Assembly (NCBI GenBank): GCA_013054445.1
Contig: JAAMPI010000026.1
Location: 1 to 64,000 of the forward strand
DNA length: 64,000 nt
Direction: 5' to 3'
Origin: Cudoniella acicularis
Taxonomy: Eukaryota > Ascomycota > Leotiomycetes > Helotiales > Helotiaceae
The position numbers were made by a program, and so were the translations under genes. Shown here in pieces: positions 11,954 to 23,750 of the stretch (position 1 is its first letter; the number at the start of each line of letters is the position of its first letter). The notes below the pieces were generated by a model. It made no database searches and had not been told where the DNA came from. It worked only from the letters and a program-made list of their open reading frames with translations.

Positions 11954-13808
11954 ATGAGGGGATTCAACCTAGTATCTGCGTTCGCCCGCGCGAGTCCAAA
12001 GCCCTGGACTTGCAGACGCTGCCTCCTGCAAGCTCGAGGAGCGACGACCAAACAATCGAAGCGGTACTCAACGGGGGGGAGTTATACATATGCGAATCCT
12101 GCGAAACCGAGGAGGAAAGGGAGAGTAGTTCTCGCGGCTGCGACTGGAACTGTGGGCGCTACGGCCATTGCGTTCGGGGATGATGTGAAGCATGCATATG
12201 GAGCCGTCGAGAGAAGTGGGAGGGTAGCTAGTACATTGGCCGTGTGTATTAATGAGTGAGTTTTAGAATTACTTTGTTTTGGCTTTTAGATAGATATGGT
12301 AATTGGGCTAGGCTGATTTTGGTGGCGACTAGTTATCGGGTTACGCTGAATCAGAATGAGAAGACTGAGGATGAGGAAGAGAAGAATAGAATGCTGAAAG
12401 CGTGCCATCAGCGATGTGCTGACAGGACATTAAAAGTTTTGGAGAAGAACGGGAGTATTTTCATCAAGCTAGGGCAACATTTGGTAAGTTTCCATACTGA
12501 ACGCTGGAACAATTGCTAATAGAAGAATAGAGCGCTATGAATTATCTTCTTCCTCTCGAATGGACTACGACATTCATACCATTGCAGGACAAATGTCCTG
12601 TGTCTTCATTCGAATCAATAGAAGCCATGTTCGAGCAAGACACTGGGGAACACATCTCGGACTATTTTTCAGATTTCTCTCCTGAACCAATAGGGGCGGC
12701 ATCACTCGCCCAAGTACATCTCGCCACAGTCAAGGAAAGTGGCCAAAAAGTGGCAGTCAAGGTCCAACATCCCGCTTTAGCTGAGTGGGCTGGATTAGAT
12801 CTTGCGTTAACTGGTTTCACGTTCTCAACATTAAAGAGGTTCTTTCCGGAATACGACCTAGAATGGCTCTCCTCGGAAATGGAATATTCTTTACCTCAAG
12901 AATTGGACTTTGTTCGCGAAGCAGAAAATGCTCTTCGAGCTAAAGAATACTTCTCTCACATTCCCGAATTACCACTAGTCATCCCAGATGTCCTTTGGGC
13001 CAAGAAACGGATCTTAGTAATGGAGAACGTGTCCGGACATCGTCCAGATGACCTAGAATTCTTGGATGCAAACCACATAGACCGTGACGAAGTTTCCGCA
13101 GCGCTGGCAAGAATATTCAACGAAATGATCTTTGGTTCCGATGCTCCTCTACACTGCGACCCTCACGGCGGGAACATCGCCATCAGGAAGAACCCCAAAC
13201 GGAAAGGCTGCAACTTCGATGTGATTCTCTATGACCACGGTCTCTACCGTGACATCCCCCTTGAGCTCCGTCGATCCTACGCCAAGCTCTGGCTTGCTGT
13301 AATCGACGCAAATGAGCCCCTAATGAGGAAATACGCCAAAGAAGTAGCCGGCATCAACGACGAGCAGTTCCCCCTTTTCGCCTCAGCCATCACGGGAAGG
13401 GACTACAGAGTCGTCACCTCAGATGTCTCAGTAGCGCGCTCTGCGCAGGAAAAGAAGAACATTAACGATGCTCTCGGGGAAGGCATGCTGCAGCAACTTG
13501 TACAACTCCTAGGTCAAGTCCCACGCATCATCCTGCTAATTCTCAAAACCAACGACCTCACTCGCTCTCTAGATGAGAATCTGCAGACACGACAAGGACC
13601 CGTAAGGACATTTCTCATTCTTGCTCGCTACTGCTCAAGAACTGTTTTTGAGGAGCAAGTCGAGGAGTTGCGGAAGAATGGGAGTTTGCTATGGCCTTGG
13701 AATATGCTTGGCCTTATTGGGGCTTGGCTAGGGTTTTTTAGGGTCGAGTTTAAGCTTGGGGTTTTCGAGTTGTGGTTGAGTGCTAAGAGAGTGGTGGGGA
13801 AAGCGTGA
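11954..13808 (+). CDS. ABC1/ADCK-family atypical kinase, ADCK1/Mcp2-like
   Basis: Mitochondrial protein of the UbiB/ABC1 atypical kinase family. Three exons (11954-12255, 12333-12483, 12531-13808) give 576 aa. The N-terminus (residues 1-45, R/S/A-rich with a YST motif) looks like a presequence, followed by a glycine/alanine-rich hydrophobic stretch. Family motifs are in order: KNGSIFIKLGQHLS (KxGQ), GAASLAQVHLA (the alanine-rich loop replacing the P-loop), VAVKVQHP, the LDFVREAEN acidic motif, CDPHGGN and LYDHGLY in place of DFG. The first intron is placed with acceptor GCGACTAG because that yields CINDYRVTLNQ, matching the family. Closest to the ADCK1/Mcp2 branch (lipid homeostasis, cristae) rather than COQ8, which has a distinct KxGQ context; this assignment is by eye. 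Confidence 0.9.
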
Positions 13809-14274
13809 AAGAATAAGTGGTGATTTAGATGATGGGACATGTTTGTATACACTTAGCGCCTTGTTGATAGATTATAGAGATGCCGTGTTTCCGCAAGAGC
13901 AAAGCGATAGGCAAGGCAATTCAACTATCCTCAAAATGAGGAAGTGAGCCAATCTCCTGGCTTATTGAATTTGTCACCATAACATGAAAGCAAATAGATA
14001 AAGCAATATTCTAGTACATATACCAACCTGGTGGTATCTTCTGCATTGTATCCTCATGCTCTAATTGCTACTTTATTCATATACACATAGAATCCGCCCG
14101 CAGGCTATGCAGCAAACCCCACACCGTGACGCCGACCCAATGCATCCAGTCATCTCAACCAACATAAGAAAGGAATGGTAACAGTCCACTCCACGCCCAA
14201 TCCAATTCAAACTCTACTTGCCTTTTAATTCTTTAGGAACGTAATTGCATTGTGAGCTCTTCCTTCTCAGCATT
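13809..14274. other. intergenic, convergent 3' flanks
   Basis: 466 bp between the ABC1-family gene and the septation kinase gene, whose 3' ends face each other. AT-rich around 13980-14100. No coding evidence. Confidence 0.55.
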
Positions 14275-17200
14275 TCATGACCACTTAATATCTCCGCTTG
14301 GCTGTCTCGTTTTCCGTTTCGAATTCAGCTGTGGCGCTGTCCCCCCCACTGCTGGCGAACCTGCCGCTGACGACCGTGATTGCAATCTCACACCGTTCTC
14401 TCTCTTGCTAGATGTATGCTCTTCCCTGCTGCTTGATGGCGTTGCAAGTGAGGACCGAGATGTACGAAGCATTGATGTTCGGGGGAGGCGGCTTTTGCTT
14501 ACGGAGGAACTGCTTTGGTGCTCCGCACTCGTCCGTCGGGGCATTTGCGGAATGCTGCCATCTCTGCTTCTTGGCCGGTAGAGTATTGAATCTCCGCTAC
14601 TTGAGGTCTGGGCCATTCGTCTAGGAGTTACGCTACCATCGATGAAGGCTGATGATTGAGCGACCCGACTGGCATGTGTGGGAGTGATTGGGGTTGATGT
14701 ACTTTGATGTAGCGAAGGGGGAGTGTAAGTCCGTCGGACAACCTGGCCTGGCCGGGATCGACCACCACCGCCACTATCTTGGTCCTTTTCGAAACTCAAC
14801 TTAACGAGATCACTGGCCATATTTCGAACCAACACTGCCGAGTCGTGCTCGGCCAGGCTCTCAATGGCCTCGAACAGCTTATGCCCTCTAATATTGTCCA
14901 ACTGCTCATCACTTGGATCGCAAATACTACGAACAATACGCAAAAGATTTAACCGCACTACAGCCTTTTTGTGGTTGAGCTTCTGCAGAATACCAGAAAA
15001 CAGATCAGCCCGTGCCAGCGACGCTGCCACAGGTGAGCTCAGCCTGAGAAGTTTTTGCAGTGGTTCTAGAAGGTTGTAGTCGAAGGCACTAGCCTTTGGG
15101 GCATTGAAGCATTCAACGATGGCTTCGATAAAATTACCCTCTAATAGTGATTTTTCGACTTTGGCAGTCTCTTCTTGAAGCCTATCTTCTGATCAGTAGA
15201 GTATTGGAAGGTCATACGATAATACGTACCATATGAATATAGCGTCTAGGGCAGTAACCTGCCAGTACTGGTCTTCTAATAGTGAAACGTAAAATTGGAG
15301 ACCTTTGTTCTGCCACAGGTATTTCCTTCCAACCTTTCCGGAATGGGCCATGTCGCATATGATCGGAAGTGCAAATTCTTTTGGAGGACGCTTTGTTTTC
15401 ATAATCTTCTGCAAGAGGGGAATGATGCCATTGATGGCAGCATCTTCTTGTCGTACCTTGCTGAGCCGACAGAGATTGTACATTGTGTTTAGTACTTGAT
15501 TGGAGATCTCCCGGAAGTGCGCTGGGGCTTTCTTCATGCTAGAGCTCAACAAGTCAATAAGTAACTCGATCGCATTGGCTGCATGAAGACTGTCCAATGT
15601 TGTTGACAGCATGGATAAGTTTTTGATGAATTTCAACATGGTGATTTGGTGAGCTGGTGTCATTCGACGGAGATCTTTGAGAACACCTAATAATTGTCAG
15701 TGCTATTTCCAAGATATCAAGAAAAGACGTAACGTACGTTTGAGAACAACACGATCTGCAACAACCTCTTTGACATAATTTTCTGCCTGCGAGAAGAGGT
15801 AAAATATGTTGACGATGCGTCCCTCAATTAATTCAGAAAGCTCGTCGTCTTCGTCAAGTACACGATCCAAGACTAAGGCCAACGGGGACAAGATTTTACT
15901 TCTAGAGAAAATGCGACAAAAGTCATTTTTAGGTGTTGGGCCCTATTGATTGTGAGTCCCCGTAAGTTGGAAGGATTGGAGGCAGCTTCATACCTGGAGT
16001 TCAAATACATTCCAAATGCCATTGACTCCAATGAGCACCAAGTCTCGAGCCTCATCATAATCCTCATCTAGGAATTCGACCAGAACATTCAGTCCACCCG
16101 CACTCACAAACATTTGAAGTGTTAACGTTGACGTCTGGTACATTTGTCGCACGAAGGCCGCAGCCTCGAGCCTAATTTCTGTCGAGTATTGTCTCGCCGC
16201 GAACTTTGTAATGATTGGGATTCCTCCAACAAAGCACAAATTTTCTTGAATTTCCACATCATTTAAAATTATCTAGTTAAATTCAGAAAGGGCTCCCAAG
16301 ACAGGATTTGTTCTCTTACGGTATTGACCACCTTGAGCAGCCGCAATATCATACTTTGGCGACTTTTAACGGTGCAAGGCTCTAATATCTCAAGAATTGG
16401 AAGCATGCCATGCGCGCTGATTATGAGGCTCTTAGCATCTTCTGATTCGTAAAGAACGTCGAGCTTTGATCGTCAGCATAAATTGAAGCAAACCATACCA
16501 GTCGACTTACTAATTGCTCTGATAGGTCTGAAAGAGTGTCCGGGTCTTCTGTTACTTTCAAAGAGCTGACAAGACCCTCAACTAGCGTGCAGAGTCGAGC
16601 GTGCTTGTCCCGAGCTATGTTTGCCTGTAAATCCATTTCATCAAAACCCTGCTCAAGCGATGCAAATGGGTCATCTTCATCGTCTTCGTCGCCAAGCCAT
16701 GAATTGTTGGATAATTTAGAATGCAACATTAAAGCACCAACCCCATCTTCAGAGCCGTTGTCACTCTCGTCCTTCTCAACTATGGCATTATCTTTGCCAA
16801 AAATGTCAGAAAAGTCTTCGTCATCCTCATCTTCGGCATATCTCTGTATCTCAACAGAGGACCTTGTTCGACGCATTGACTGATCTTCCCTGCGTGGGAT
16901 CGCTTTCCTTCGCATGCTCCCGTTACCGTTGACAATTGGCGATTGGGCTGAGCGAGGTAGACTTGTGAGGTCCGATGGATGAAAAAGTTTTGGAGAAAGG
17001 GCATCATCCTTCAAATTTTATATTAGTCAAATTTCAATCAGTTACTGACATTGGACTGACCTTTATGATATTAAGCCGTTTGTCAAATACACTATCGTTT
17101 TCTACAAATATGTCGGAATAATCCTCTACGGATTGTTCCCGATAGAGAGCGGCAGGCCTTGGAGGTAGTATGAATTTTGCTTCTGCTTGAGCTTTAATAG

Positions 17201-19067
17201 GCGACTTGGGTCGCGGGGGTGCACTAGCCGAAGCCTTCCTAGATGTTGGTTTCGTTATAGGAGCCGGTTTAAGATCCTGCGTGATTACGGTGGGCTTGAT
17301 GCGGTAAGGTCTGATAGTTTCAAGCTCATGTGTGTCCGGCGGTTCCATGTTCTTGCGAGGGCCCTTGATCGTCACAAGATCACCTTCAAAATTGTTATCC
17401 CAGTTGTCGTTCTCATCGTTGGAAATGTCAAATGAGGCGAACGCTTTTAACCTGTCAGATGAAAGCATTCCTCCAAAGTTGTCATGAGGTTTAAATTGAG
17501 GAAGATGAAGCGCGCTGGGTGATATCGAGGAGGTAAAGTCATCGTCCCAGTTATCGTCACCTACGATTATTGTTATTATCTGAATCTAAAACAGTGATAC
17601 CCACCACTTACTTATGTTTTCAGGTGATCGGAAAGCCTCAGCCTGATTCTTAGGCTTCGCTAGGGATAGTGGACCTTTAGCAGGTGTGGTCAACCCGTTA
17701 CCTTGCTGCTCGTTGTAAACATTGCGCAGAGGGAGGTCTCGTCTAGGCGGCAATGGACTGGCAACATTCGACCTAGTCGAAGCCCGAAAAGAACCAGCGC
17801 CGGTAGGAGACCTAAGTGCCTCGTTCCATTGCTTAACCTCTTCAACAGCTTCGCTGAAATTGGCTGGGGGTTTTGCAACAGGAGCGTCGGTCCGTCTAGA
17901 ACCCATGATCCAGGCATGCTTTAGTAGCTTCCTAGCAGACACTCTGAGGTTGGGGTCTTTCTGAAAGCATTGCATAAGGAAATCACGAGCGGCCTATAAT
18001 TAGTTAGCATGCCATACGAAATAAAACAAGCGCACTGACAGGCGAAACTCCTTCAGGCAAAGGAGGGTGGTCATCGTTGACTATTGCAAAGAGTGCCGGC
18101 ATAGGAGCCAGCTTGTGATATGGCGGCTTCCCTTCTAGCAACTCAATCACAGTACAACCCAAACTCCAAATATCAGATGCTGGCGTTGCTCCAGAGAGTT
18201 GAATTATTTCAGGAGCCATCCAATACGGCGTCCCTACCACTTGTGCCTCTTTGTCAGCCCCAGCAAGCGTGCTGGTCGATACTCCGAAATCTGCAAGTTT
18301 GACCTTTCCATCCTTGGTGGTGAGAATATTTGCGCCCTTAATGTCTCGATGAATGACACCTTGGTCGTGGAGATACTGGACTCCTAGCAATATTTGACCC
18401 ATATAAACCCCAACGAGGTTTTCCGGAAACTTGCCGTAGCTCTTGCATATCGAGTGCAACGATCCGTTTTCGCAGTACCTAGACGTCTCAGCAGGCGTTG
18501 AACGTGATCCATGCTAAACTCACTCCAATATAATATTCAGACAGTCTGAAGACTTGACGAAACCTAGATATTTGACAATATTATCATGCTAAAAACTGTC
18601 AGAAAAGGGCATCTCTTATTTCCTGAACTCCATGGTCCTTACGTTGAGATTCTTCAGCAGGTCAATTTCGGCCTGGTTAGATGATTTAGCATAGATTCCT
18701 GTGTGGGATTTTCATCTGGTACCTCGATCATCCGCAATTCGCTTTTTGGTAGGTCCCCTAGCTTGATCTGTTTGACGGCGACGGCCTCTCCAGTTCCCCA
18801 ATTAAAGGCCTTATAGACAGAACCAAAAGCGCCTTTTCCCAAGCACTCTCCTAAACGCTATGCCAAATGTTAGATGCCATCCTTTGTCGATGCCGTAAAA
18901 GCACTCACGTAGTCCTTGAGGCCCGGATCCTGGACCGCCTTTTCCTTTCCCGCTCCGCTGTCCTTCCTCGGTGTGCCTGGTGTCCTCTCGGCTTTGCCAT
19001 GCCCACTCCCACTCCCAGATCTGCCATTCGGCTGACGGTCCGACGAGGATGGAGGATGAGAGACCAT
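14275..19067 (-). CDS. sepH: septation initiation network kinase, Cdc7(S. pombe)/SepH/Cdc15-like
   Basis: STE-type Ser/Thr kinase that triggers septum formation downstream of the SIN/MEN GTPase. Thirteen exons splice to 1399 aa: 19067-18909, 18857-18723, 18672-18643, 18588-18524, 18478-18040, 17993-17612, 17560-17061, 17008-16511, 16463-16320, 16272-15994, 15942-15738, 15686-15230 and 15181-14275. All intron phases are consistent. Kinase motifs: [41 protein letters not shown] and DIWSLGC, roughly residues 54-310. A disordered middle contains two repeated acidic [10 protein letters not shown] / [10 protein letters not shown] elements. Residues of about 690-1210 form a helical ARM-like region. 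The tail is Ser/Arg-rich with many S/T-P sites. One exon is only 30 nt ([10 protein letters not shown]). Confidence 0.95.
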
Positions 19068-20237
19068 GGCCGGCGTATCGAGACCCAGCAGGTGGTTTTA
19101 GAGAGTGGAGAGAGGAGGTCGCGAGCTGTGGCAGAAGGAAGATCGCATGCCAACCATCGATGCTCGCGTTCGTGGACCAGGTCCTCGTTTCACGTCGCGG
19201 TATCGCGGGGTTATAGGATTGGGATTATTGTATGGCCAAGGTTGTGTATATAGGCGGATGCTTAAGCTATGACAGCACGCGAGTCGATTCGGCGGTTCTG
19301 TCCTAGCAATCGGATTCACTACTGGATGGGCGACGGCGGATTACTGCTCTCGCGGGTTGAAGTCAGGGTTGACAGCTCGCCAGCCACATCCTCTACTGAA
19401 GCTCTCAGGATCAGGTATCAAGTACGGTATCGATGCTCCCTAAAATATGGAAGTGTTCGTGGCCGTGGGCCGGAAGAGAAATTGGCAATGACAAAATGAA
19501 CAAACAAGTGTTGCTGGGATTCGCGACCTGCAGGCAATATGGAAGGTAAGGCTGAGCTCCGATGGGCGCGCCAGGCCAGTCCGCAGTACCGCACGCCCAA
19601 AACGAGCAGGTCCATTGGGCTCGCCGCAGACATCGAGAAAAATACGTTTCAGCTTTTCCTTTTGCCCATGCAATTGGTCGACTTCAAGCGACACATTAGG
19701 TCCAACCACTACACCTTGTAATTACGGGCATCTCACCAGACGCTCGAACTTGTCCAACGTGCCATTCGCTGCGTTTGTGTTGCCCCTGTCTGTCAGTCAG
19801 CCTCAACCCCTGACTTTGGTACTTGGGCCCGATTCGCCGTGGTGTGGACTAACTGATTAATATCGACATCAGCAACAATACAGTTCACCAGTAGAGCTTT
19901 AGTAGAGCACCAGGTTTCACAATTTCGGGTAACACATAAGGGGTCTCTATGTGAAATAAATAACCCAATTCAGAGCCGCTCCCTTCTATTTACGTGGAAT
20001 TGGAGGGTTCGTGAGAATTTTATATTTTAGTCATTTATGCTTCATTATAAACAACACAGGCATTATACCCAGCCATTCCTCCAAGCCGGTAATGCGCCTT
20101 CCGATGGCTATCCAGGCCCGGAAACTTTTAAAGGCAGATATCGCAAACTTCTACAGTACAAGGTGGTATCACAATCGCGGCCCAGATCCATATCCGCATT
20201 AAATTTTTTAAAAAGTCTTTGACCAATTTCCTTTTCC
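19068..20237. other. intergenic: kinase promoter and 3' flank of the next gene
   Basis: 1.17 kb. The segment nearest the kinase is GC-rich with open frames on both strands that I read as composition artefacts. From about 19.9 kb it turns AT-rich, as expected for the 3' flank of the minus-strand gene ending at 20238. No gene could be supported. Confidence 0.5.
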
Positions 20238-21678
20238 TCATGTCGAAGGCTCGCCTATTCTTCTGCTCAGACCGGCTGATGCCCACCAAGATTCCGGAAT
20301 ATTGTCTCTCTCCGCCAGTGTTGAAATTATTCGGTGCATCGATTGCAGCTCTTCTGCGTCTTCCGGCGCGCTCTGGACAGCTTCAGCATACGATCTCCAC
20401 GATCGACCCCCTCTGGCCCGATTGAAATCCTGAAGCTCGTAGATATCCTCATCTTCTTCGGTGTTCGATCCTGAATCCGACATGTCACAATCACGTAAGG
20501 CCGAGCTTTCTTCGTTTGGGCCCATGCTCGTCATTGATGTGCTTGCTGATGCTGAACCTGAACTTGAGGTAGAAGAGGCTGCAGCAGCGGCAGCCGATGC
20601 AGAAGCAAATGATGACCCGGCACTTGGTGGCTGTGGATCAGGCGTGATGCTCGTCAGAAGGGTGTCCCACGCCGCACCTCCTTCGGGGCTTAAGCTGCGG
20701 TCTCGATCACCAAGTCCATCAAGACGTGCTTCAAGACGAGCTTGGCGGACCAGCCGACGATGCCTTTCAATATTATTCATGGAAGCTGCGTTGACTTCCT
20801 GAATTCTTTCTGACAAGGTCGATCTTGTTGGTCGCTAAATAAAGTGTCAGTCACATGTCGACCTATCAAGGGTTCAAAATAAAGAATATAGACGAAATTG
20901 AATGCTGGTAGATCATGTACTTACTTCACTGGTGTAACGAGAGCCACGAATGTTCGAGGACCCCCTGATACTGGAGGTTAGATCTGGTGTTTCCAAATTA
21001 CTTCGCGACGAGGATTCTACATCATCCGAGGGTCCTTGACGAGACGGGGAAAGAGCAGGTGTTAAAGACGAAGTACGTGGGGTTTCGGATCCTGTCCGGG
21101 CAAGAAACGCGAGATCGGTGTCGGTATAGGGGGGTGTTGGTGCGGGGTTACGTGCAAGTCTCCGCAACTCGTGTCTTTGACGCAAACGATTGAATTCGCT
21201 CTGCCTTTCCCCAATGGCATAGTAATCTCTTGTCTCGGGAACAGGAGGCATTGGTAATGGGCCATCAGCCTCAGCATCGGGAGGACTTCGACGCTCAAAA
21301 CTGAGTATAGGGCCACGAGACCGCGTCCGGTCAGCTTCAAAAATCCGATGCAATCGCTCTCGATGCGACGCGACAGAAGACAATTCACCATCGTTTGAAG
21401 GACTTGTCCGTTGCATTTCCCAGACTTCATATTCTTCAGCGGTCGTATCTGCGGCGGTTGAAAGTATTCTGCGGCGCCGAGTCTCAGCAGCATGCGTGCG
21501 AGCATTATATCCTCGGAAAGTGCGATGTCGACGGATAGCAGATCGCGGTACTGACGCGCTTTTTTCAGTAACTTTGGAGGCCACCTCAGGCTCGACTGGC
21601 GCGATAAACAATCTGCGATCTGATTAGCACTGCGCTGCGCAAGAAACGAGGGAGGCTGAAAACGTACGGCAGGCCCAT
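20238..21678 (-). CDS. conserved fungal protein of unknown function, S/A-rich
   Basis: Three exons (21678-21668, 21612-20925, 20834-20238) give 431 aa. The first coding exon is only 11 nt and encodes MGLP across a GTACGT intron; joined to LFIAPVEPEV it gives the MGLPL.APVE start that I associate with this filamentous-fungal family. The rest is largely disordered: arginine-rich SAIRRHRTFR, then S/P-rich segments, a predicted helix RHRRLVRQARLEARLDGL, WDTLLTSITPDPQPPS, a run of A and S residues, and an acidic stretch NTEEDEDIYELQD. There is no membrane segment or catalytic motif. Function unknown. It diverges from the folate gene. Confidence 0.75.
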
Positions 21679-22173
21679 CTTGTCGAGCAACAATGATTTG
21701 GGTGATGATAAGAGGTCTGAAGTGCAATAACGAGCGTTCTACGACCACGACAATGGTTTTTTTTGATGACTTTCAAGGGTGGCTTAGTTGTATCGCGATA
21801 AATGGTGATGGTTGATGCGCAAAGGATCTCTGCGACGAAGGTCACTAGTAGGGGGATCTTTTTATTACTCAGCTGGCTCGCCCGTTTCGGCTAAGCATAC
21901 GGGGGTCCGCTCGAGCCACATGCGCCTCATGCAAGGCATTACTCCATGAAAATCATTTTAAGAGGCTACGGACGTCGCATGCTAGCCTAGCTTTCCGAGT
22001 TCTCCAACAGAATAATTCATCGCAGCCTGACTCACCTCTCCATCTGCAAAAATCACCACGACAACACCCTCGATGCGCTCAATCACACAATGACTCCTCC
22101 CCACCAGTCTGCCTAGAGATCCCCGCATGGAACCGGCCTTCCACTAGGTAATTCCACGCCTGGAGTTGGGACG
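21679..22173. promoter_or_regulatory. divergent intergenic region upstream of the dihydrofolate synthase gene
   Basis: 495 bp separating two divergent starts. An upstream ATG at 22090 is in frame with the downstream start at 22174 but is cut off by TAG at 22114-22116; see the findings. No operator was recognised. Confidence 0.4.
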
Positions 22174-23427
22174 ATGATAGAGCTTGGATTGGCGCGCATC
22201 AGCCGCCTCGTCCAGCAAACACCACAACCATGGAAGGCAATCCACGTTGCTGGTACCAATGGCAAGGGCTCCATATGTGCCTATATTTCTGCTATGCTGC
22301 ACGCCAGTGGGGTGCGGTGCGGACGCTTCAATTCGCCACATCTGGTTGATCGATGGGATTGCATCGCCGTCGACGAGCAAGCTGTACAAGAATCTGTATT
22401 TCGCAAAGCAGAAAACCTAGTCACGAGAAGGAATCAAGCGGAAGACATAGGCGCCTCAGAGTTCGAGTTGCTTACTGCCACAGCACTCGAGGTTTTTGCT
22501 CGCGAAAAGATCGAAATGGGAGTTATTGAAGTGGGATTGGGAGGGCGATTAGATGCCACAAACGTGCTGCGTAATAAGGCTGTCACGGTCATATCAAAAA
22601 TTGGTTTGGATCATCAATCATTTTTGGGAAACACCATCGAAGAGATTGCTCGTGAAAAGGCAGGTATTATGCGACCTGGCGTTCCCTGCGTCTTGGACAA
22701 AAGTAACTCCCCGGCAGTCCAGAGGGTAGTTGAAGAGTATGCAAAGGAAATTGGCACAGATGTGATCCTCAGCTCAACGGAGTCCTCTTTTCTAGACGAG
22801 CTTTCCCAGGAGGATTTTGAGCCACATCAGTGGGAGAACTTGGCTTGCGCATACACGGCATTCCACTTGGCTTATACCAAGCTTGAATCTCCATTGCATC
22901 GATTGGCGCCTGCTATCCAGGGAATTAACTGGCCTGGCCGGCTTCAGACATTGGATATCAGAAGTGTTACGGGCCGAAGCGAGTCTGTCTTGCTGGACGG
23001 TGCTCACAATGCCCAATCAGCGCAAGTGTTAGGATCGTATGTTGACAATCGGTTGCGTAAAGGAGCAAGCAAAGTGACCTGGGTGTTGGCATCGTCTCAG
23101 GGAAAAGAGCTAGATGAGATCTTCAGACCCCTCCTACGTTCAGGTGACTGCGTAGCAGCAATAGAATTCGGCCCTGTCGATGGAATGCCGTGGATTCAAG
23201 CAATGCCTGCTCCTGAAATCTTGACTGCTGCTTCTGCTGCTGGAGTTGACGCCACCCAACTTTACAATGCAGGTTCGAATCTCTCTGGTTCCTTACGTTG
23301 GGCAACTACCGTCGCTGCCGGCGGGCCCATCGTTATTGCAGGCAGCCTATATCTAGCCTCCGATGTGCTTCGCCTCCTTCGAGATGCAGAAAATTTTAAT
23401 AGACGGATTTTAGGTTATTCCAGCTGA
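22174..23427 (+). CDS. FOL3: dihydrofolate synthase / folylpolyglutamate synthase family (FOL3-like)
   Basis: Adds glutamate to dihydropteroate (dihydrofolate synthase) or to folates; Mur-ligase superfamily. One exon, 417 aa. The start MIELGLARISRL matches the usual first residues of Fol3. The ATP-binding P-loop GTNGKGS is at residues 27-33, followed by FNSPHLVDRWD, EVGLGGRLDATN and ISKIGLDHQSFLGNTIEEI, which includes the metal-binding His. It continues with AREKAGIMRPG, GRLQTLD and LLDGAHNAQSA in the C-terminal domain. The length suits FOL3 better than the longer FPGS (MET7). The reading frame stays open upstream of this ATG but has a TAG at 22114. Intronless, unlike most neighbours. Confidence 0.92.
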   Translation: MIELGLARISRLVQQTPQPWKAIHVAGTNGKGSICAYISAMLHASGVRCGRFNSPHLVDRWDCIAVDEQAVQESVFRKAENLVTRRNQAEDIGASEFELLTATALEVFAREKIEMGVIEVGLGGRLDATNVLRNKAVTVISKIGLDHQSFLGNTIEEIAREKAGIMRPGVPCVLDKSNSPAVQRVVEEYAKEIGTDVILSSTESSFLDELSQEDFEPHQWENLACAYTAFHLAYTKLESPLHRLAPAIQGINWPGRLQTLDIRSVTGRSESVLLDGAHNAQSAQVLGSYVDNRLRKGASKVTWVLASSQGKELDEIFRPLLRSGDCVAAIEFGPVDGMPWIQAMPAPEILTAASAAGVDATQLYNAGSNLSGSLRWATTVAAGGPIVIAGSLYLASDVLRLLRDAENFNRRILGYSS

Positions 23428-23750
23428 CTTTTAATTGTTCTCCTATGATGTTCAAAATCCTTTCCCCGGAAAATAACAAGGTAATTACTAGAGAGTTCCA
23501 AGTGATGAGTTGGGAAAGAAGACTTGTTTCTTAGACATTCCTTCTCTTTTCCCGGAGCTTGTCTTACCACTCGCTCCTTCCATCACATACAAAAGGTAGT
23601 GTCTCTTTCTTCTTCTCTCCTGTCTCTCCGTCGACACATCACAAACGTTGCTCCCACATTTTGGCTTGACACACATCGTTAATTGCAAACTCTGTTTGAT
23701 AATTAAACACATCAAAACCATATCACGTCCCAACTTCTTGCGTCGTCAGA
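23428..23750. promoter_or_regulatory. intergenic region with pyrimidine-rich tract
   Basis: 323 bp between two genes on the same strand. A long C/T-rich stretch (about 23527-23635) precedes the next start codon, as in many fungal promoters and 5' leaders. Confidence 0.4.

Noticed and set aside
19098..19860. Frames upstream of the septation kinase
   Set aside because: Short, overlapping on both strands and without motifs; best read as promoter and leader.
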